In this document: positions 32,127 through 40,336 of the stretch, in pieces
Layout of the letters: each line of letters begins with the position of its first letter
How positions within the stretch are numbered: position 1 is the stretch's first letter
From: Alkanophaga liquidiphilum
Lineage (GTDB): Archaea > Halobacteriota > Syntropharchaeia > Alkanophagales > B39-G2
NCBI GenBank assembly: GCA_029259535.1
Contig: JAPHEF010000004.1
Coordinates: 16,523 to 80,522 of the forward strand
Direction of reading: 5' to 3'
DNA: 64,000 nt
The notes under the pieces: model-generated
Told to the model about the DNA's origin: nothing
What the model saw: only the letters and a program-made list of their open reading frames with translations
Database searches by the model: none
Translations under genes and position numbers: made by a program

Positions 32127-33413
32127 ATGGAAATGGCTGAAATCACGAGGAATGGCGTGGAAAGGATGTTAAAGCGGCTGGAGAGGTTCGGGAAAGAGGC
32201 GATGGACGAGCTGCTCGACGATATCCTCGCAATTCTGACGAGCGAAGACGTCGAGCGTGCGGCGCTGACGCCGAGAGAGCGAGCGGACATAATAGCGCTG
32301 ATAAAGGGGAGATACACGCCGCAGGCGTTCTTCAACGCATTGCAGGTGGCGGCACGCATCTTAGAAGACCAGCGGAAGGCACTTCCCGCGCGGGAGGTCC
32401 TGAAGCCTGTTGAGCGGCGGGTGCAGTTCGGCGTGGAGCTCGTGCCTTCGATGTCGCTGGACAAGGTTGTGGAGTATGCGAGGCGGTTCGAACTCGGCGG
32501 CGCCGACTTCGTCTGGATTACCGACCACTACACGAACAGAGACCCATACGTGACACTCTCCTTGATTGCGAGGGCGACTGACGTCATGAACCTCGGCGTC
32601 GGCGTCACGAACCCTTACACGCGCCACATCGCTTCGACGGCGTCGGCGGTCGCCTCTCTAGACGAGCTTTCAGAGGGGCGAGCGGCTCTCGGCTTAGGTC
32701 CCGGTGACCGCTCCACACTCGCAGCTCTGAACATCGAGCTGGAGAAGCCGCTGACGCGGGTGAAGGAAACGGTTCTGGCGTTGAGGGCGTTGTGGAGTGG
32801 AGAGCCCGTGAGGTTCGACGGGAAGACAGTGCGGCTCGAGGGGGCAAGGATGAGCTTCAGACCGCCTAACGAAATACCCATCTACATCGGGGCGCAAGGC
32901 CCGAAGATGCTCAGGCTCGCAGGGGAGATTGGCGATGGCGTCCTGATAAACGCCTCCAACGAAAAAGATTTCGAACTGGCGTCAAAGAACATAAAAAGCG
33001 GCGTGGAGGCGGCGAACCGCAAGCTCAAAGACGTAGACGTCGTCGCTTACACATGCTTCTCCGTCGCAGAGAGCGAGGCGGACGCAAAGAAGGCGGCAAC
33101 GCCAGTTGTAGCCTTCATCGCCGCAGGTTCGCCAGAAAACGTCCTCGAAAGGCACGGGCTCGACGTCGAAAAGGCTAACAAGATGAAAGAGCTCATCTCG
33201 AAGGGTAAAATACCCGACGCCTTCGCCCTCGTGGACGACGACTTCATAGAGGCGTTCTCGGTCAGCGGAACGCCAGAACAGTGCATAAACAAGATTGAGA
33301 CCCTACTCAAAGCTGGCGTCACGCAGTTCGTCTTCGGCTCGCCCCTAGGCAAGAAGAAAAAAGATGCCCTACAATTGATTACTGAGAAGGTGATGCCTGC
33401 GTTCACCGCTTAA
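32127..33413 (+). CDS. mer: 5,10-methylenetetrahydromethanopterin reductase with an N-terminal IKG helical domain
   Basis: F420-dependent reductase (bacterial luciferase-like TIM barrel) that interconverts methylene- and methyl-H4MPT. From about residue 98 the sequence is a full Mer: FGVELVPSMS, FVWITDHYTNRDPYVTLSLI, GVGVTNPYTRH, LGLGPGDRSTL, IGAQGPKMLRLAGEIGDGVL, AYTCFSVAE and VAFIAAGSPENV. The first ~97 residues are not part of normal Mer, which is about 320-330 residues. They contain ALTPRERADIIALIKGRYTP, the same helical domain as the two preceding genes. No start codon at the domain junction suggests separate translation. The fusion may recruit Mer to the small proteins or to an ATPase complex. 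Confidence 0.88.
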   Translation: MEMAEITRNGVERMLKRLERFGKEAMDELLDDILAILTSEDVERAALTPRERADIIALIKGRYTPQAFFNALQVAARILEDQRKALPAREVLKPVERRVQFGVELVPSMSLDKVVEYARRFELGGADFVWITDHYTNRDPYVTLSLIARATDVMNLGVGVTNPYTRHIASTASAVASLDELSEGRAALGLGPGDRSTLAALNIELEKPLTRVKETVLALRALWSGEPVRFDGKTVRLEGARMSFRPPNEIPIYIGAQGPKMLRLAGEIGDGVLINASNEKDFELASKNIKSGVEAANRKLKDVDVVAYTCFSVAESEADAKKAATPVVAFIAAGSPENVLERHGLDVEKANKMKELISKGKIPDAFALVDDDFIEAFSVSGTPEQCINKIETLLKAGVTQFVFGSPLGKKKKDALQLITEKVMPAFTA

Positions 33414-33490
33414 TTTTTCCTATTTTTCGGTTTTAACTTCTAAATTTTTAGGATGATTATATTTGCCCTCTATGAATATGTGACGAAGCT

Positions 33491-33585
33491 GCGGGTATAT
33501 CCTGCGGTCAGGGGCAGCGTGCCCAGCCCGACGGGGGCGGTTCGTTCTGAACCACACCCCCCAACCTCATGCATCCGGTGGATGC
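33491..33585 (+). other. Run of five consecutive hairpins before pheT
   Basis: Five short stems follow one another: 33491-33505 (GCGGG/CCTGC), 33512-33524 (GGGCA/TGCCC), 33526-33538 (GCCC/GGGC), 33539-33553 (GGTTC/GAACC) and 33571-33585 (GCATCC/GGATGC), with loops of 3-5 bases. The rest of the mer-pheT gap (33414-33761) has no credible gene. The segment may be a structured non-coding RNA, a leader for pheT, or the 3' end of an IS200/IS605-type element; GGAGGTCAC at about 33606-33614 resembles an element end. Confidence 0.4.
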
Positions 33586-33761
33586 CCCTTACTTCAGTGC
33601 GGGAAGGAGGTCACGTATATCCCAAATGTATCTATTCTTAAGCAATTTTTTCATCATAGCCTTGTCCAGCCACTTCTCTTTATGGTTGGCTAAAGACGCG
33701 GGAGTTAGCAGCGACACATTCTTAAAGATGAAACCAAAAGTTAAGGAGGCGGTAGGTCGAG

Positions 33762-35411
33762 ATGCCGGTAGTGAAACTGTATTATGACGACTTGGAGCGG
33801 CTGACAGGCGTGAGCAAAGACGTGATTTTAGAGCGTCTGCCTATGCTCGGCGCCGACATCGAGCGTATCGAGGAGGATCATGTTGCGGTGGAGTTCTTCC
33901 CGAACCGTCCGGACCTTTTTAGCGTGGAGGGCGTCGCCCGTGCGATGCGGGGCTTCCTCGAGCTTGAGGCGGGGCTTCCGAGGTTTGAGGTCAAGCAGTC
34001 CGACATTAAAATGCTCGTGGATGCTTCGGTAAAGGGCGTGCGTCCTCATGTTGTTTGTGCGCTTGTCCGCAACTTAAAATTAGATTCGAGGGCGATAGAG
34101 TCGCTAATGCAGCTCCAAGAGCACTTGCACTGGGGCTTGGGGCGGAATCGTGCCAAGGTTTCTGTCGGCGTGCATGATTTCTCGAGAGTAAAGCCACCGT
34201 TTCACTACTTGGCGGCGTCGCCAGATTTTAAGTTCGTGCCGCTGGACTTCAACGAAGAGATGAGCATGCAGGAAATTCTGGAGCGACACCCGAAAGGTAT
34301 AGCGTTTAGCTTCATCCTCGAAGGCTTCGACCGCTACCCGCTGATTCAGGACAATGAGGGCAATGTGCTCTCTTTTCCGCCGATAATCAACGCTGAGCTA
34401 ACAAGAGTTACAGAGGAGACGAGAGACATTTTCATAGAGGTGACGGGCACCGAAGAGGCGGGAATTTCGCTTGCGCTGAACATAATCGTGTGTGCGTTGG
34501 CGGAGCGTGGCGGCGAGATTCACAGCGTCGCAGTTCACGATTCGACAACGAAAATCACGCCGAACCTCGAAGCAAGGAAAATGCGGGTGAGCGTCAGCGC
34601 CGCTACAAGGCTTATTGGCGTTCGGCTGACTGCGGAGACTGCGAGGGAGTGCTGCGAGCGCTTGCGGCTCGGCGCTGAGATTTTGGGCGACGATGAGCTT
34701 GAGGTCAGCATTCCTGCATACAGGACGGACATCATGCACTCTTGGGATATTATTGAGGACATAGCCATCGGCTACGGCTACGAGAACATCGGCGGCGAGC
34801 TTCCAAGCACGGTGACGGTCGGCGAGATTCATCCGACGGAGGAGTGGAAGGCGCTCGCCCGGGATGTCATGACCGGCTTGGGGTATTTAGAGGTGATGAC
34901 ATTCACGCTGGCGAGCGAGGAGAGGCAGTTTTTGAGGATGCGGCGTCCGCAGCCACCGTCGTTGCTCAAAGTTGCGTCGCCGATAACTACCGAGCATACG
35001 ATGTTGCGGGTTTCGCTGTTACCGAGCCTGCTCGAAGTGCTTTCATTGAACAGGCATTACGAGCTACCGCAACGCATTTTTGAAGTCGGAGCCGTTTTCC
35101 CGCCGCCGTCGCTGCAGGAGCGTCAGAGTCTTGCGGCGGTCTCGATGCACGTAGACGCCGACTTTGCCGAGGTTAGGGCGGTGGTGGACGCCGTGCTCGA
35201 GGAGCTTCTGGCGGCGCCGGCATCTGTAAAGTTTGTGCCTTCCGACGATAGCGCGTTCTTAGAAGGGCGCAGAGGTGATATAATAATAGGTGGCGTGAAT
35301 GTCGGCGTCTTCGGTGAGCTCCATCCTGAAATATTAGAGAATTTCGAGCTTGTCCACCCGGTCGTCGGCTTCGAACTCGACCTTGATGCAATTTTCGGAG
35401 ATGGGCGGTAA
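33762..35411 (+). CDS. pheT: Phenylalanyl-tRNA synthetase beta subunit
   Basis: Non-catalytic beta subunit of heterotetrameric PheRS, archaeal length (549 residues) without the bacterial N-terminal EMAP-like domain. The B3/B4 editing region (FPNRPDLFSVEGVARAMRGF, VSVGVHDFSRVKPPFHYLA) and the B5 and catalytic-like modules (YRTDIMHSWDIIEDIAIGYGYENI, GLGYLEVMTFTLASEE, GVFGELHPEILENF) are complete. The ATG lies after AAGGAGG. pheS is not adjacent, so the alpha subunit is elsewhere. Its stop overlaps the PIN-domain gene by 11 bases. Confidence 0.93.
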   Translation: MPVVKLYYDDLERLTGVSKDVILERLPMLGADIERIEEDHVAVEFFPNRPDLFSVEGVARAMRGFLELEAGLPRFEVKQSDIKMLVDASVKGVRPHVVCALVRNLKLDSRAIESLMQLQEHLHWGLGRNRAKVSVGVHDFSRVKPPFHYLAASPDFKFVPLDFNEEMSMQEILERHPKGIAFSFILEGFDRYPLIQDNEGNVLSFPPIINAELTRVTEETRDIFIEVTGTEEAGISLALNIIVCALAERGGEIHSVAVHDSTTKITPNLEARKMRVSVSAATRLIGVRLTAETARECCERLRLGAEILGDDELEVSIPAYRTDIMHSWDIIEDIAIGYGYENIGGELPSTVTVGEIHPTEEWKALARDVMTGLGYLEVMTFTLASEERQFLRMRRPQPPSLLKVASPITTEHTMLRVSLLPSLLEVLSLNRHYELPQRIFEVGAVFPPPSLQERQSLAAVSMHVDADFAEVRAVVDAVLEELLAAPASVKFVPSDDSAFLEGRRGDIIIGGVNVGVFGELHPEILENFELVHPVVGFELDLDAIFGDGR

Positions 35412-35823
35412 AGAGGTCATAATAGATACGAATGCTCTTTTCATACCTGCGCAGTTCCACGTTGACATTTTCAGCGAGCTCGAGCGGCTCGGCTACACGA
35501 GGGCGCTGGTGCCGAAAGAAGTGATGTGCGAGCTTGAGCGTGTGCGGAAGAAGCTTAAAGGTCGCCATAAGATCGCGGCGGAGTTAGCATTGGAGCTATT
35601 GCGGAAATATCGTGCTGAGGGGCGTTTGCTGAGCGTTAAAGTGGAGGAGTGCAACGCTGCCGATGTTAGTGCGGTGAGCGTCGACGAAGCGCTAATACGG
35701 CTCGCAAAGCAGCGGGGGGCGGCGGTGTTCACTAATGATTCCAATCTGAAACGAAGATTGTTGAGAGAAAGTGTCACCGTCGTCTATTTAAGGGGGAAAA
35801 ATAGGCTTGAGGAAAGGAGTTGA
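35401..35823 (+). CDS. PIN-domain ribonuclease (Fcf1/VapC9-like)
   Basis: Single PIN domain of 140 residues. The acidic metal ligands are in EVIIDTNALFIP (Asp near residue 9), the central DEALIRLA and the C-terminal FTNDSNLKRRLL. Archaeal proteins of this kind resemble the Fcf1/Utp24 rRNA-processing family rather than a toxin, and no antitoxin gene is next to it. It begins inside the end of pheT at ATG 35401; the in-frame extension to 35350 is ignored because it lies wholly in pheT. Confidence 0.75.
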   Translation: MGGKEVIIDTNALFIPAQFHVDIFSELERLGYTRALVPKEVMCELERVRKKLKGRHKIAAELALELLRKYRAEGRLLSVKVEECNAADVSAVSVDEALIRLAKQRGAAVFTNDSNLKRRLLRESVTVVYLRGKNRLEERS

Positions 35824-35992
35824 GTTACTCCTTCTTCGCAGCTATACCGAGGACCCCCCATCAGGACTAAGATTCCACCGGCAAGACTAAGAGCAAAAGC
35901 CGCCATATTTCCCCCTTCCTCGTTTACCATTTTTATCAATTATTTAGCCGTTACAATCTTAGTTAAGGTATCCCTACGTAAATCTGAGGGGG

Positions 35993-36814
35993 GTGTTAGG
36001 AATCATAGATATACACTGCCATCTCACGTTCAAGCAATACGACGAGGACCGTGAGAAAGTCATTGAAGACGCGAAAATGGTGTTACGGGCGGTGGTAGTC
36101 AGCGGAACTGAACCTGAGGACTCAGAGAATGCTTTAAGGCTTGCTGCCGAGCACGAGGGCTTTATTTTCGTGACCGCGGGGCTACACCCGATTCACGTCG
36201 AGGAGCTCGGCGACAAGGACATAGAACGGTATCAGGAGTTCATCGCCGAGAACAAGAAGAAAATCATAGGCATAGGTGAGATAGGGTTGGACTACCACTG
36301 GATTAAGGAGCCTTTGAAGATAAGGAAAACTAAGGAAGTTTTCCTCGAATTTTTGCGGCTTGCTAAGGAGTTGGATTTGCCTGTCGTGCTACACTTGCGG
36401 AACGCCGTCGAGGAGGGCTTCAAGCTCGTCGTGGACGAGGACGTTCGCAAGGCGGTTTTCCACTGTTACACTGGGAAGCCACAGCTCGCCTCTGAAATCT
36501 GGGACGAGGGTTACTACATCTCGCTGCCGACGTCCATCGTGCGGAGCAAGACGATGAAGAAGGTGGCGAAGATAGCACCTTCGTCGCTTCTGCTTGCGGA
36601 GACGGACGCCCCCTACTTATCGCCATTCGAGGGCGAGGAGCGGAACGTCCCGCAGAATGTGCGCATCGTCTACGAAAAGATTGCGGAACAGCGAAAAACC
36701 GATGCTGATTCTTTAGAGACGACACTACTACGAAACTTCGAGGAGCTTTTCGGCGTCGTGCCCGAAAACGTGCCGAGGCTTAGAAGAAGAGAAAAGAGAG
36801 AGGAGGAAGAGTAG
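35993..36814 (+). CDS. TatD-family metal-dependent hydrolase
   Basis: TIM-barrel metal hydrolase of the TatD DNase family. The metal-binding blocks are IIDIHCHLTF, GIGEIGLDYHW, VVLHLRNA, VFHCYTGK and LLAETDAPYLSPFEG. The C-terminal tail (RLRRREKREEEE) is charged. The start is GTG 35993 behind AGGGGG. No partner gene is on this strand. The substrate is likely DNA or nucleic-acid ends, but the sequence does not decide. Confidence 0.85.
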   Translation: MLGIIDIHCHLTFKQYDEDREKVIEDAKMVLRAVVVSGTEPEDSENALRLAAEHEGFIFVTAGLHPIHVEELGDKDIERYQEFIAENKKKIIGIGEIGLDYHWIKEPLKIRKTKEVFLEFLRLAKELDLPVVLHLRNAVEEGFKLVVDEDVRKAVFHCYTGKPQLASEIWDEGYYISLPTSIVRSKTMKKVAKIAPSSLLLAETDAPYLSPFEGEERNVPQNVRIVYEKIAEQRKTDADSLETTLLRNFEELFGVVPENVPRLRRREKREEEE

Positions 36815-36832
36815 TGCGGCGCGCCCTTAAGG

Positions 36833-37999
36833 CTACACTCCCTCTAACATCCTCTCAAGCCTTTGCAGCCCCTCCTTAATGCTTTCTGTGGACGTAGCGT
36901 AGGAGAAGCGGACGTAGCCGCTGCAGGAAGGACCGAAGGCAGAGCCGGGCGTTGTCGCCACGTAAAGCTCCCTCAACGACTTCTCCGCGAACGTCATGCC
37001 GTCCATACCTGCCGTCTCGACATTTACAAAGACGTAGAACGCACCTTCAGGGCGCTCGCAATGCAAGCCGAGCTTTTGCAGCCCCTCAACTATCAAGTCT
37101 CGTCGCCGCCTGAATTCCGCAACCATCTCCCTCAAGCTTTCTCTCGACCGCTCGTCCCGGAGGGCGGCGAGCGCCCCGAACTGCGCGAATGACGTTGCGC
37201 ACGTCACGGAGTGCTGTTGGACTTTGAGCATTGCGTTCAGAATTTCGGGCGGCGCTACAGCGTAGCCGATTCGCCATCCTGTCATCGCATATGTCTTCGA
37301 AAAGCCGTCCACGAGAATCGTGCGCTCCGCCATCCCTTCGAGCGTCGCAAAACAGATATGCTCACGCCCGTAGATTATTTTACTGTATATTTCATCCGAA
37401 AGGACGAGCAGGTCCTTATCCTTTGCGAACTCTGCAACCTCTTCAAGCTCCTTCTTGCTGAGGACGTAGCCGACTGGGTTGTTCGGGCTATTTATGACTA
37501 TAAGTTTGGCTTTCGGCGTGAAGACTTTCTCAAGACACTCGTAAGTTACCTTCTCGCCCCTGTCCGCAAACCGCTTCGTCCAGACGACCTCGCCGCTTGC
37601 GAGCTGCGCAGCCGCCGCATAGCTCACCCACGCCGGCTCCACAAGAATAACGGCATCGCCAGCGTCCAAAGTCGCCATGAAAGCCTCGTAAATCGCATGC
37701 TTCGCCCCCGGCGTCACGAGAACGTCATCAGCACGCACGTCAAGCCCGTATTCCTCGCCAAGGCGGGCGGCTATTTCTCCCCGCAGCTCAGGAATGCCGG
37801 CAGCCTGCGTGTAGTGCGTGCGTCCTTCGTCTAAAGCACGCTTCGCCGCCTCGCAGATGTGCGACGGCGTGTCAAAATCCGGCTCGCCGAGCGTGAAGTC
37901 CACGACCGGTTTTCCTTGCGCTCTCAACTCCTTTGCCAGCTTCCCCATTTTTAGCGTTGCCGACTCCTTTACCCCGCTAAACCTCCGCGAAACCATCAA
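36833..37999 (-). CDS. aspC: PLP-dependent aminotransferase, aspartate aminotransferase family (class I/II)
   Basis: Fold-type I aminotransferase of 388 residues. The substrate and cofactor blocks are VDFTLGEPDFDTPSHI, GAKHAIYEAFMATLDAGD, INSPNNPVGYVL and the PLP-lysine motif GFSKTYAMTGWRIGYA (Lys at about 232), with the C-terminal arginine in YVRFSYATS. Members act on aspartate, aromatic or branched-chain amino acids; specificity cannot be read here. It converges on the tatD gene with an 18-base gap. Confidence 0.87.
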   Translation of the reverse strand: MMVSRRFSGVKESATLKMGKLAKELRAQGKPVVDFTLGEPDFDTPSHICEAAKRALDEGRTHYTQAAGIPELRGEIAARLGEEYGLDVRADDVLVTPGAKHAIYEAFMATLDAGDAVILVEPAWVSYAAAAQLASGEVVWTKRFADRGEKVTYECLEKVFTPKAKLIVINSPNNPVGYVLSKKELEEVAEFAKDKDLLVLSDEIYSKIIYGREHICFATLEGMAERTILVDGFSKTYAMTGWRIGYAVAPPEILNAMLKVQQHSVTCATSFAQFGALAALRDERSRESLREMVAEFRRRRDLIVEGLQKLGLHCERPEGAFYVFVNVETAGMDGMTFAEKSLRELYVATTPGSAFGPSCSGYVRFSYATSTESIKEGLQRLERMLEGV

Positions 38000-38045
38000 G
38001 GTTAAATGAGGTTGAGCATATTTAACTGTGAAGATGCCGCATGAC

Positions 38046-38119
38046 GCCCCGGTAGCTTAGCCCGGAAGAGCGGCTGACTTGTAATCAGCAGGTCGGGGGT
38101 TCAAATCCCCCCCGGGGCT
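38046..38119 (+). tRNA. tRNA-Thr (anticodon TGT)
   Basis: A complete cloverleaf without intron: acceptor GCCCCGG pairs with CCGGGGC at 38112-38118, the anticodon stem CTGAC/GTCAG-type arm holds the loop TTGTAAT with anticodon TGT, and the T-arm contains GGTTCAAATC. The discriminator is T and CCA is not encoded. A TATA-like TATTTAA lies about 25 bases upstream (38021). It is the second half of the intergenic space before a small hypothetical gene. Confidence 0.95.
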
Positions 38120-38130
38120 TGATTACAAAA

Positions 38131-38406
38131 TTGCAAATCCCTCGGAAAAAGAAGATAAACAACGCTTTTGACATCAAAGAACAAATGAGGAGGCTCGGCT
38201 TTTACTGGGCAGGCGAGACAGGTTTGCTTTGGGAACTGGAGGGCGTTTTGAGCGAGAACAAACTAAAAGAGCTCGCAGAGCTTGATCCTGAAGAGGCGGT
38301 GCCGAAGGCATTTCCGCTGATAAAAAAGGTGCAAGACTCAAAACCGAGGGGGAGCGATGAAAGAGCTGAGAGAATGAAGAGAGCTACTCGGGGAGCTCGT
38401 TCGTAG
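38131..38406 (+). CDS. Hypothetical small charged protein
   Basis: A frame of about 91 residues with no recognised family. It contains FDIKEQMRRLGFYWAGETGL, then an acidic helix (ENKLKELAELDPEEAVPKAF) and a basic tail. No ATG is well placed; TTG 38131 is used, TTG 38119 would overlap the last base of the tRNA-Thr gene, and ATG 38185 would give a shorter product. The segment from 38407 to 38619 after it shows no gene. Confidence 0.45.
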   Translation: MQIPRKKKINNAFDIKEQMRRLGFYWAGETGLLWELEGVLSENKLKELAELDPEEAVPKAFPLIKKVQDSKPRGSDERAERMKRATRGARS

Positions 38407-38619
38407 GTTTTCATGGGACCATGTCATCAGTAATATTGCTAGTTCCGCCAAGAACTCCACACGTGTTCTTCGCTACTCTGAACTTATGAGTCATGACGCC
38501 GTTAAAGTCTTTAGCAGGAGATTTAAAAATTTAACACCAGCCATAGACCTCGTAACGTAGTTAAAAGTAACATTCGAGGTTCTTAGAAAAATGAAAATTA
38601 AAAAATTGATTTTCTTGCT

Positions 38620-39411
38620 TCAGGCAGAGCCTTCCCTTAACTTATTAATGACGATCTCAGCGGCTTTTTTCCCTGAGAGGAGCATGCCGCCGAAGACGGC
38701 GCCCATGCGGTGGGCGCCGGCGACGGCGTTCGCCGCCATGCCCGTGACGAGCAGCCCGGGATAAATCTCACGGGTATTTTCCAAAACTTCCTGTTCCGCT
38801 TGTTTTGCGAACATCGAGCGTTCGCCGACGACGTCGCCGGTTTTCGTGGCGAGTCGTCCGACTTTCTTCGCGACGAGCTTGCAGACGTTGCACTCATGTC
38901 CCGTGGCGTCAATCACGAACTCAGAGCGGAACGCTAAGGGATCCACGTGCAAGCCTGCGAGCTCAACAGCAGTCCAATTCACGACGACGCCCCGCACTCT
39001 TTGTTGATCATCGACGACGACGTCCTCGACGCTTAGCCCGTTGAGAATTTTGACGCCTGCCCTTATTGCACCCAGACAGAGACAGGCGGCGGTTTCGATG
39101 GCGTCAGCCACGTAAAGCGTTTCACCACCGCTCGCCGCCACCTCTTCGAAGCGCACGCCGAGTTCCTTAAGAATAGGAGTCGCCGCCGCCTCTATAACGA
39201 TTTTCGGGAGCATCATGCCGCCGCCCCAGATGCCACCGCCGATGTTGAGCCGCCGCTCGAAGACCACGACGCGCAAGCCGGCGCACCCAAGGAAATACGC
39301 AGCGGTTAGTCCTGAAGGTCCGGCGCCTACCACCGCCACGTCCGCTTCCAAGCAGCTCAAAAAATCCTCAAAAGACTTTTTTAGTATGGCTCTCGACGTC
39401 TCAAGCTCCAT
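38620..39411 (-). CDS. thi4: Sulfide-dependent thiazole synthase / ribose-1,5-bisphosphate isomerase (Thi4 family)
   Basis: NAD-using enzyme that makes the thiazole part of thiamine. The dinucleotide fold is VAVVGAGPSGLTAAYFLGCAG, followed by the family block GGGIWGGGMMLPKIV, and the C-terminal GLLVTGMAANAVAGAHRMG. In yeast the sulfur comes from a Cys at the position that reads His here (AGLHVDPLAF), as in methanogen enzymes that use free sulfide. This fits an anaerobic, sulfidic habitat. It is divergent from the aromatic-pathway pair. Confidence 0.9.
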   Translation of the reverse strand: MELETSRAILKKSFEDFLSCLEADVAVVGAGPSGLTAAYFLGCAGLRVVVFERRLNIGGGIWGGGMMLPKIVIEAAATPILKELGVRFEEVAASGGETLYVADAIETAACLCLGAIRAGVKILNGLSVEDVVVDDQQRVRGVVVNWTAVELAGLHVDPLAFRSEFVIDATGHECNVCKLVAKKVGRLATKTGDVVGERSMFAKQAEQEVLENTREIYPGLLVTGMAANAVAGAHRMGAVFGGMLLSGKKAAEIVINKLREGSA

Positions 39412-39517
39412 AAATCACCCTCCTTGCAGAGTGTCTCTGCTTACCCAGTCTCCGCTTACGCATCACCCTCTATATAGCGACAATTTTATAAAAGTGGGAG
39501 CATAGGGGTGTGATAAT

Positions 39518-40318
39518 ATGTCGAAGATAGGTAAAGATATCAGGGTCGAGAGGATTATCGATAGAGAGAGTGGGAAGACTGTCATCGTGCCGATGGACCA
39601 CGGCGTCACCTCAGGACCGATAAAAGGGCTGGAGGACATGAAAATTGCGGTGAACGCCGTTGCTGAAGGCGGTGCGAATGCTGTCATCCTGCACAAAGGA
39701 ATTGTCAGGGCGGGGCACCGGGGTTATGGTAAAGACATTGGGCTCATCATTCATCTCTCTGCAAGCACCTCGCTCGGTCCCGACCCGTTGAACAAGGTCC
39801 TAGTAGCGACGGCCACAGAGGCAATAAAGCTCGGCGCCGACGCCGTCTCCGTGCATGTGAACGTCGGTGCCGAGAACGAGGCTGAGATGCTCAGGGAACT
39901 CGGCGCCGTCGCTCGTGAGTGCGAGGAGTGGGGCATGCCGCTCGTTGCGATGATGTATCCTCGCGGCAAGAAAGTGACGGACGAGCACGCCGTCGAATAC
40001 GTAAAGCATGCGGCTCGTGTTGGTGCGGAACTCGGCGCCGACATAATAAAGACAAATTACACTGGTGACCCCGACACCTTCAAGGAGGTTGTTAAAGGTT
40101 GTCCAGTTCCCGTGGTCATTGCGGGTGGTCCGAAGATGAGCAGCGACGAGGAAGTCTTTGAAATGATAAAGGGGGCTATGAGTGCTGGCGCGACTGGCGT
40201 TTCCATCGGACGTAATATCTTCCAACATGACGACCCCAAGAAGATGACGAGAGCCATTTCGATGATAGTCCACGAAGATGCATCCGTGGAAGAGGCTTTA
40301 AAGTTCTTAAGGTCTTGA
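39518..40318 (+). CDS. aroA': 2-amino-3,7-dideoxy-D-threo-hept-6-ulosonate synthase (class I aldolase family)
   Basis: Archaeal enzyme that replaces DAHP synthase. It transfers a C3 unit from 6-deoxy-5-ketofructose phosphate to aspartate semialdehyde. The DeoC/FbaB-type barrel shows VPMDHGVTSGPIKGL, SVHVNVGAENEAEML, the Schiff-base lysine in DIIKTNYTGD (Lys at about 180) and the phosphate-binding GVSIGRNIFQH. The length (266) is normal. The partner dehydroquinate synthase II follows after 18 bases, which supports this call over fructose-bisphosphate aldolase. Confidence 0.88.
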   Translation: MSKIGKDIRVERIIDRESGKTVIVPMDHGVTSGPIKGLEDMKIAVNAVAEGGANAVILHKGIVRAGHRGYGKDIGLIIHLSASTSLGPDPLNKVLVATATEAIKLGADAVSVHVNVGAENEAEMLRELGAVARECEEWGMPLVAMMYPRGKKVTDEHAVEYVKHAARVGAELGADIIKTNYTGDPDTFKEVVKGCPVPVVIAGGPKMSSDEEVFEMIKGAMSAGATGVSIGRNIFQHDDPKKMTRAISMIVHEDASVEEALKFLRS

Positions 40319-40336
40319 TTTGATGGAAGTGAAAAT

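Noticed and set aside
28478..33413. Gas-vesicle gene cluster
   Set aside because: The GvpD-like ATPase suggested it, but no gvpA, gvpN, gvpF/L, gvpK or other vesicle genes are present.
37211..37834. 207-residue plus-strand frame opposite the aminotransferase
   Set aside because: Shadow of a well-supported gene; composition is Arg/Cys/Leu-rich and no motif is present.
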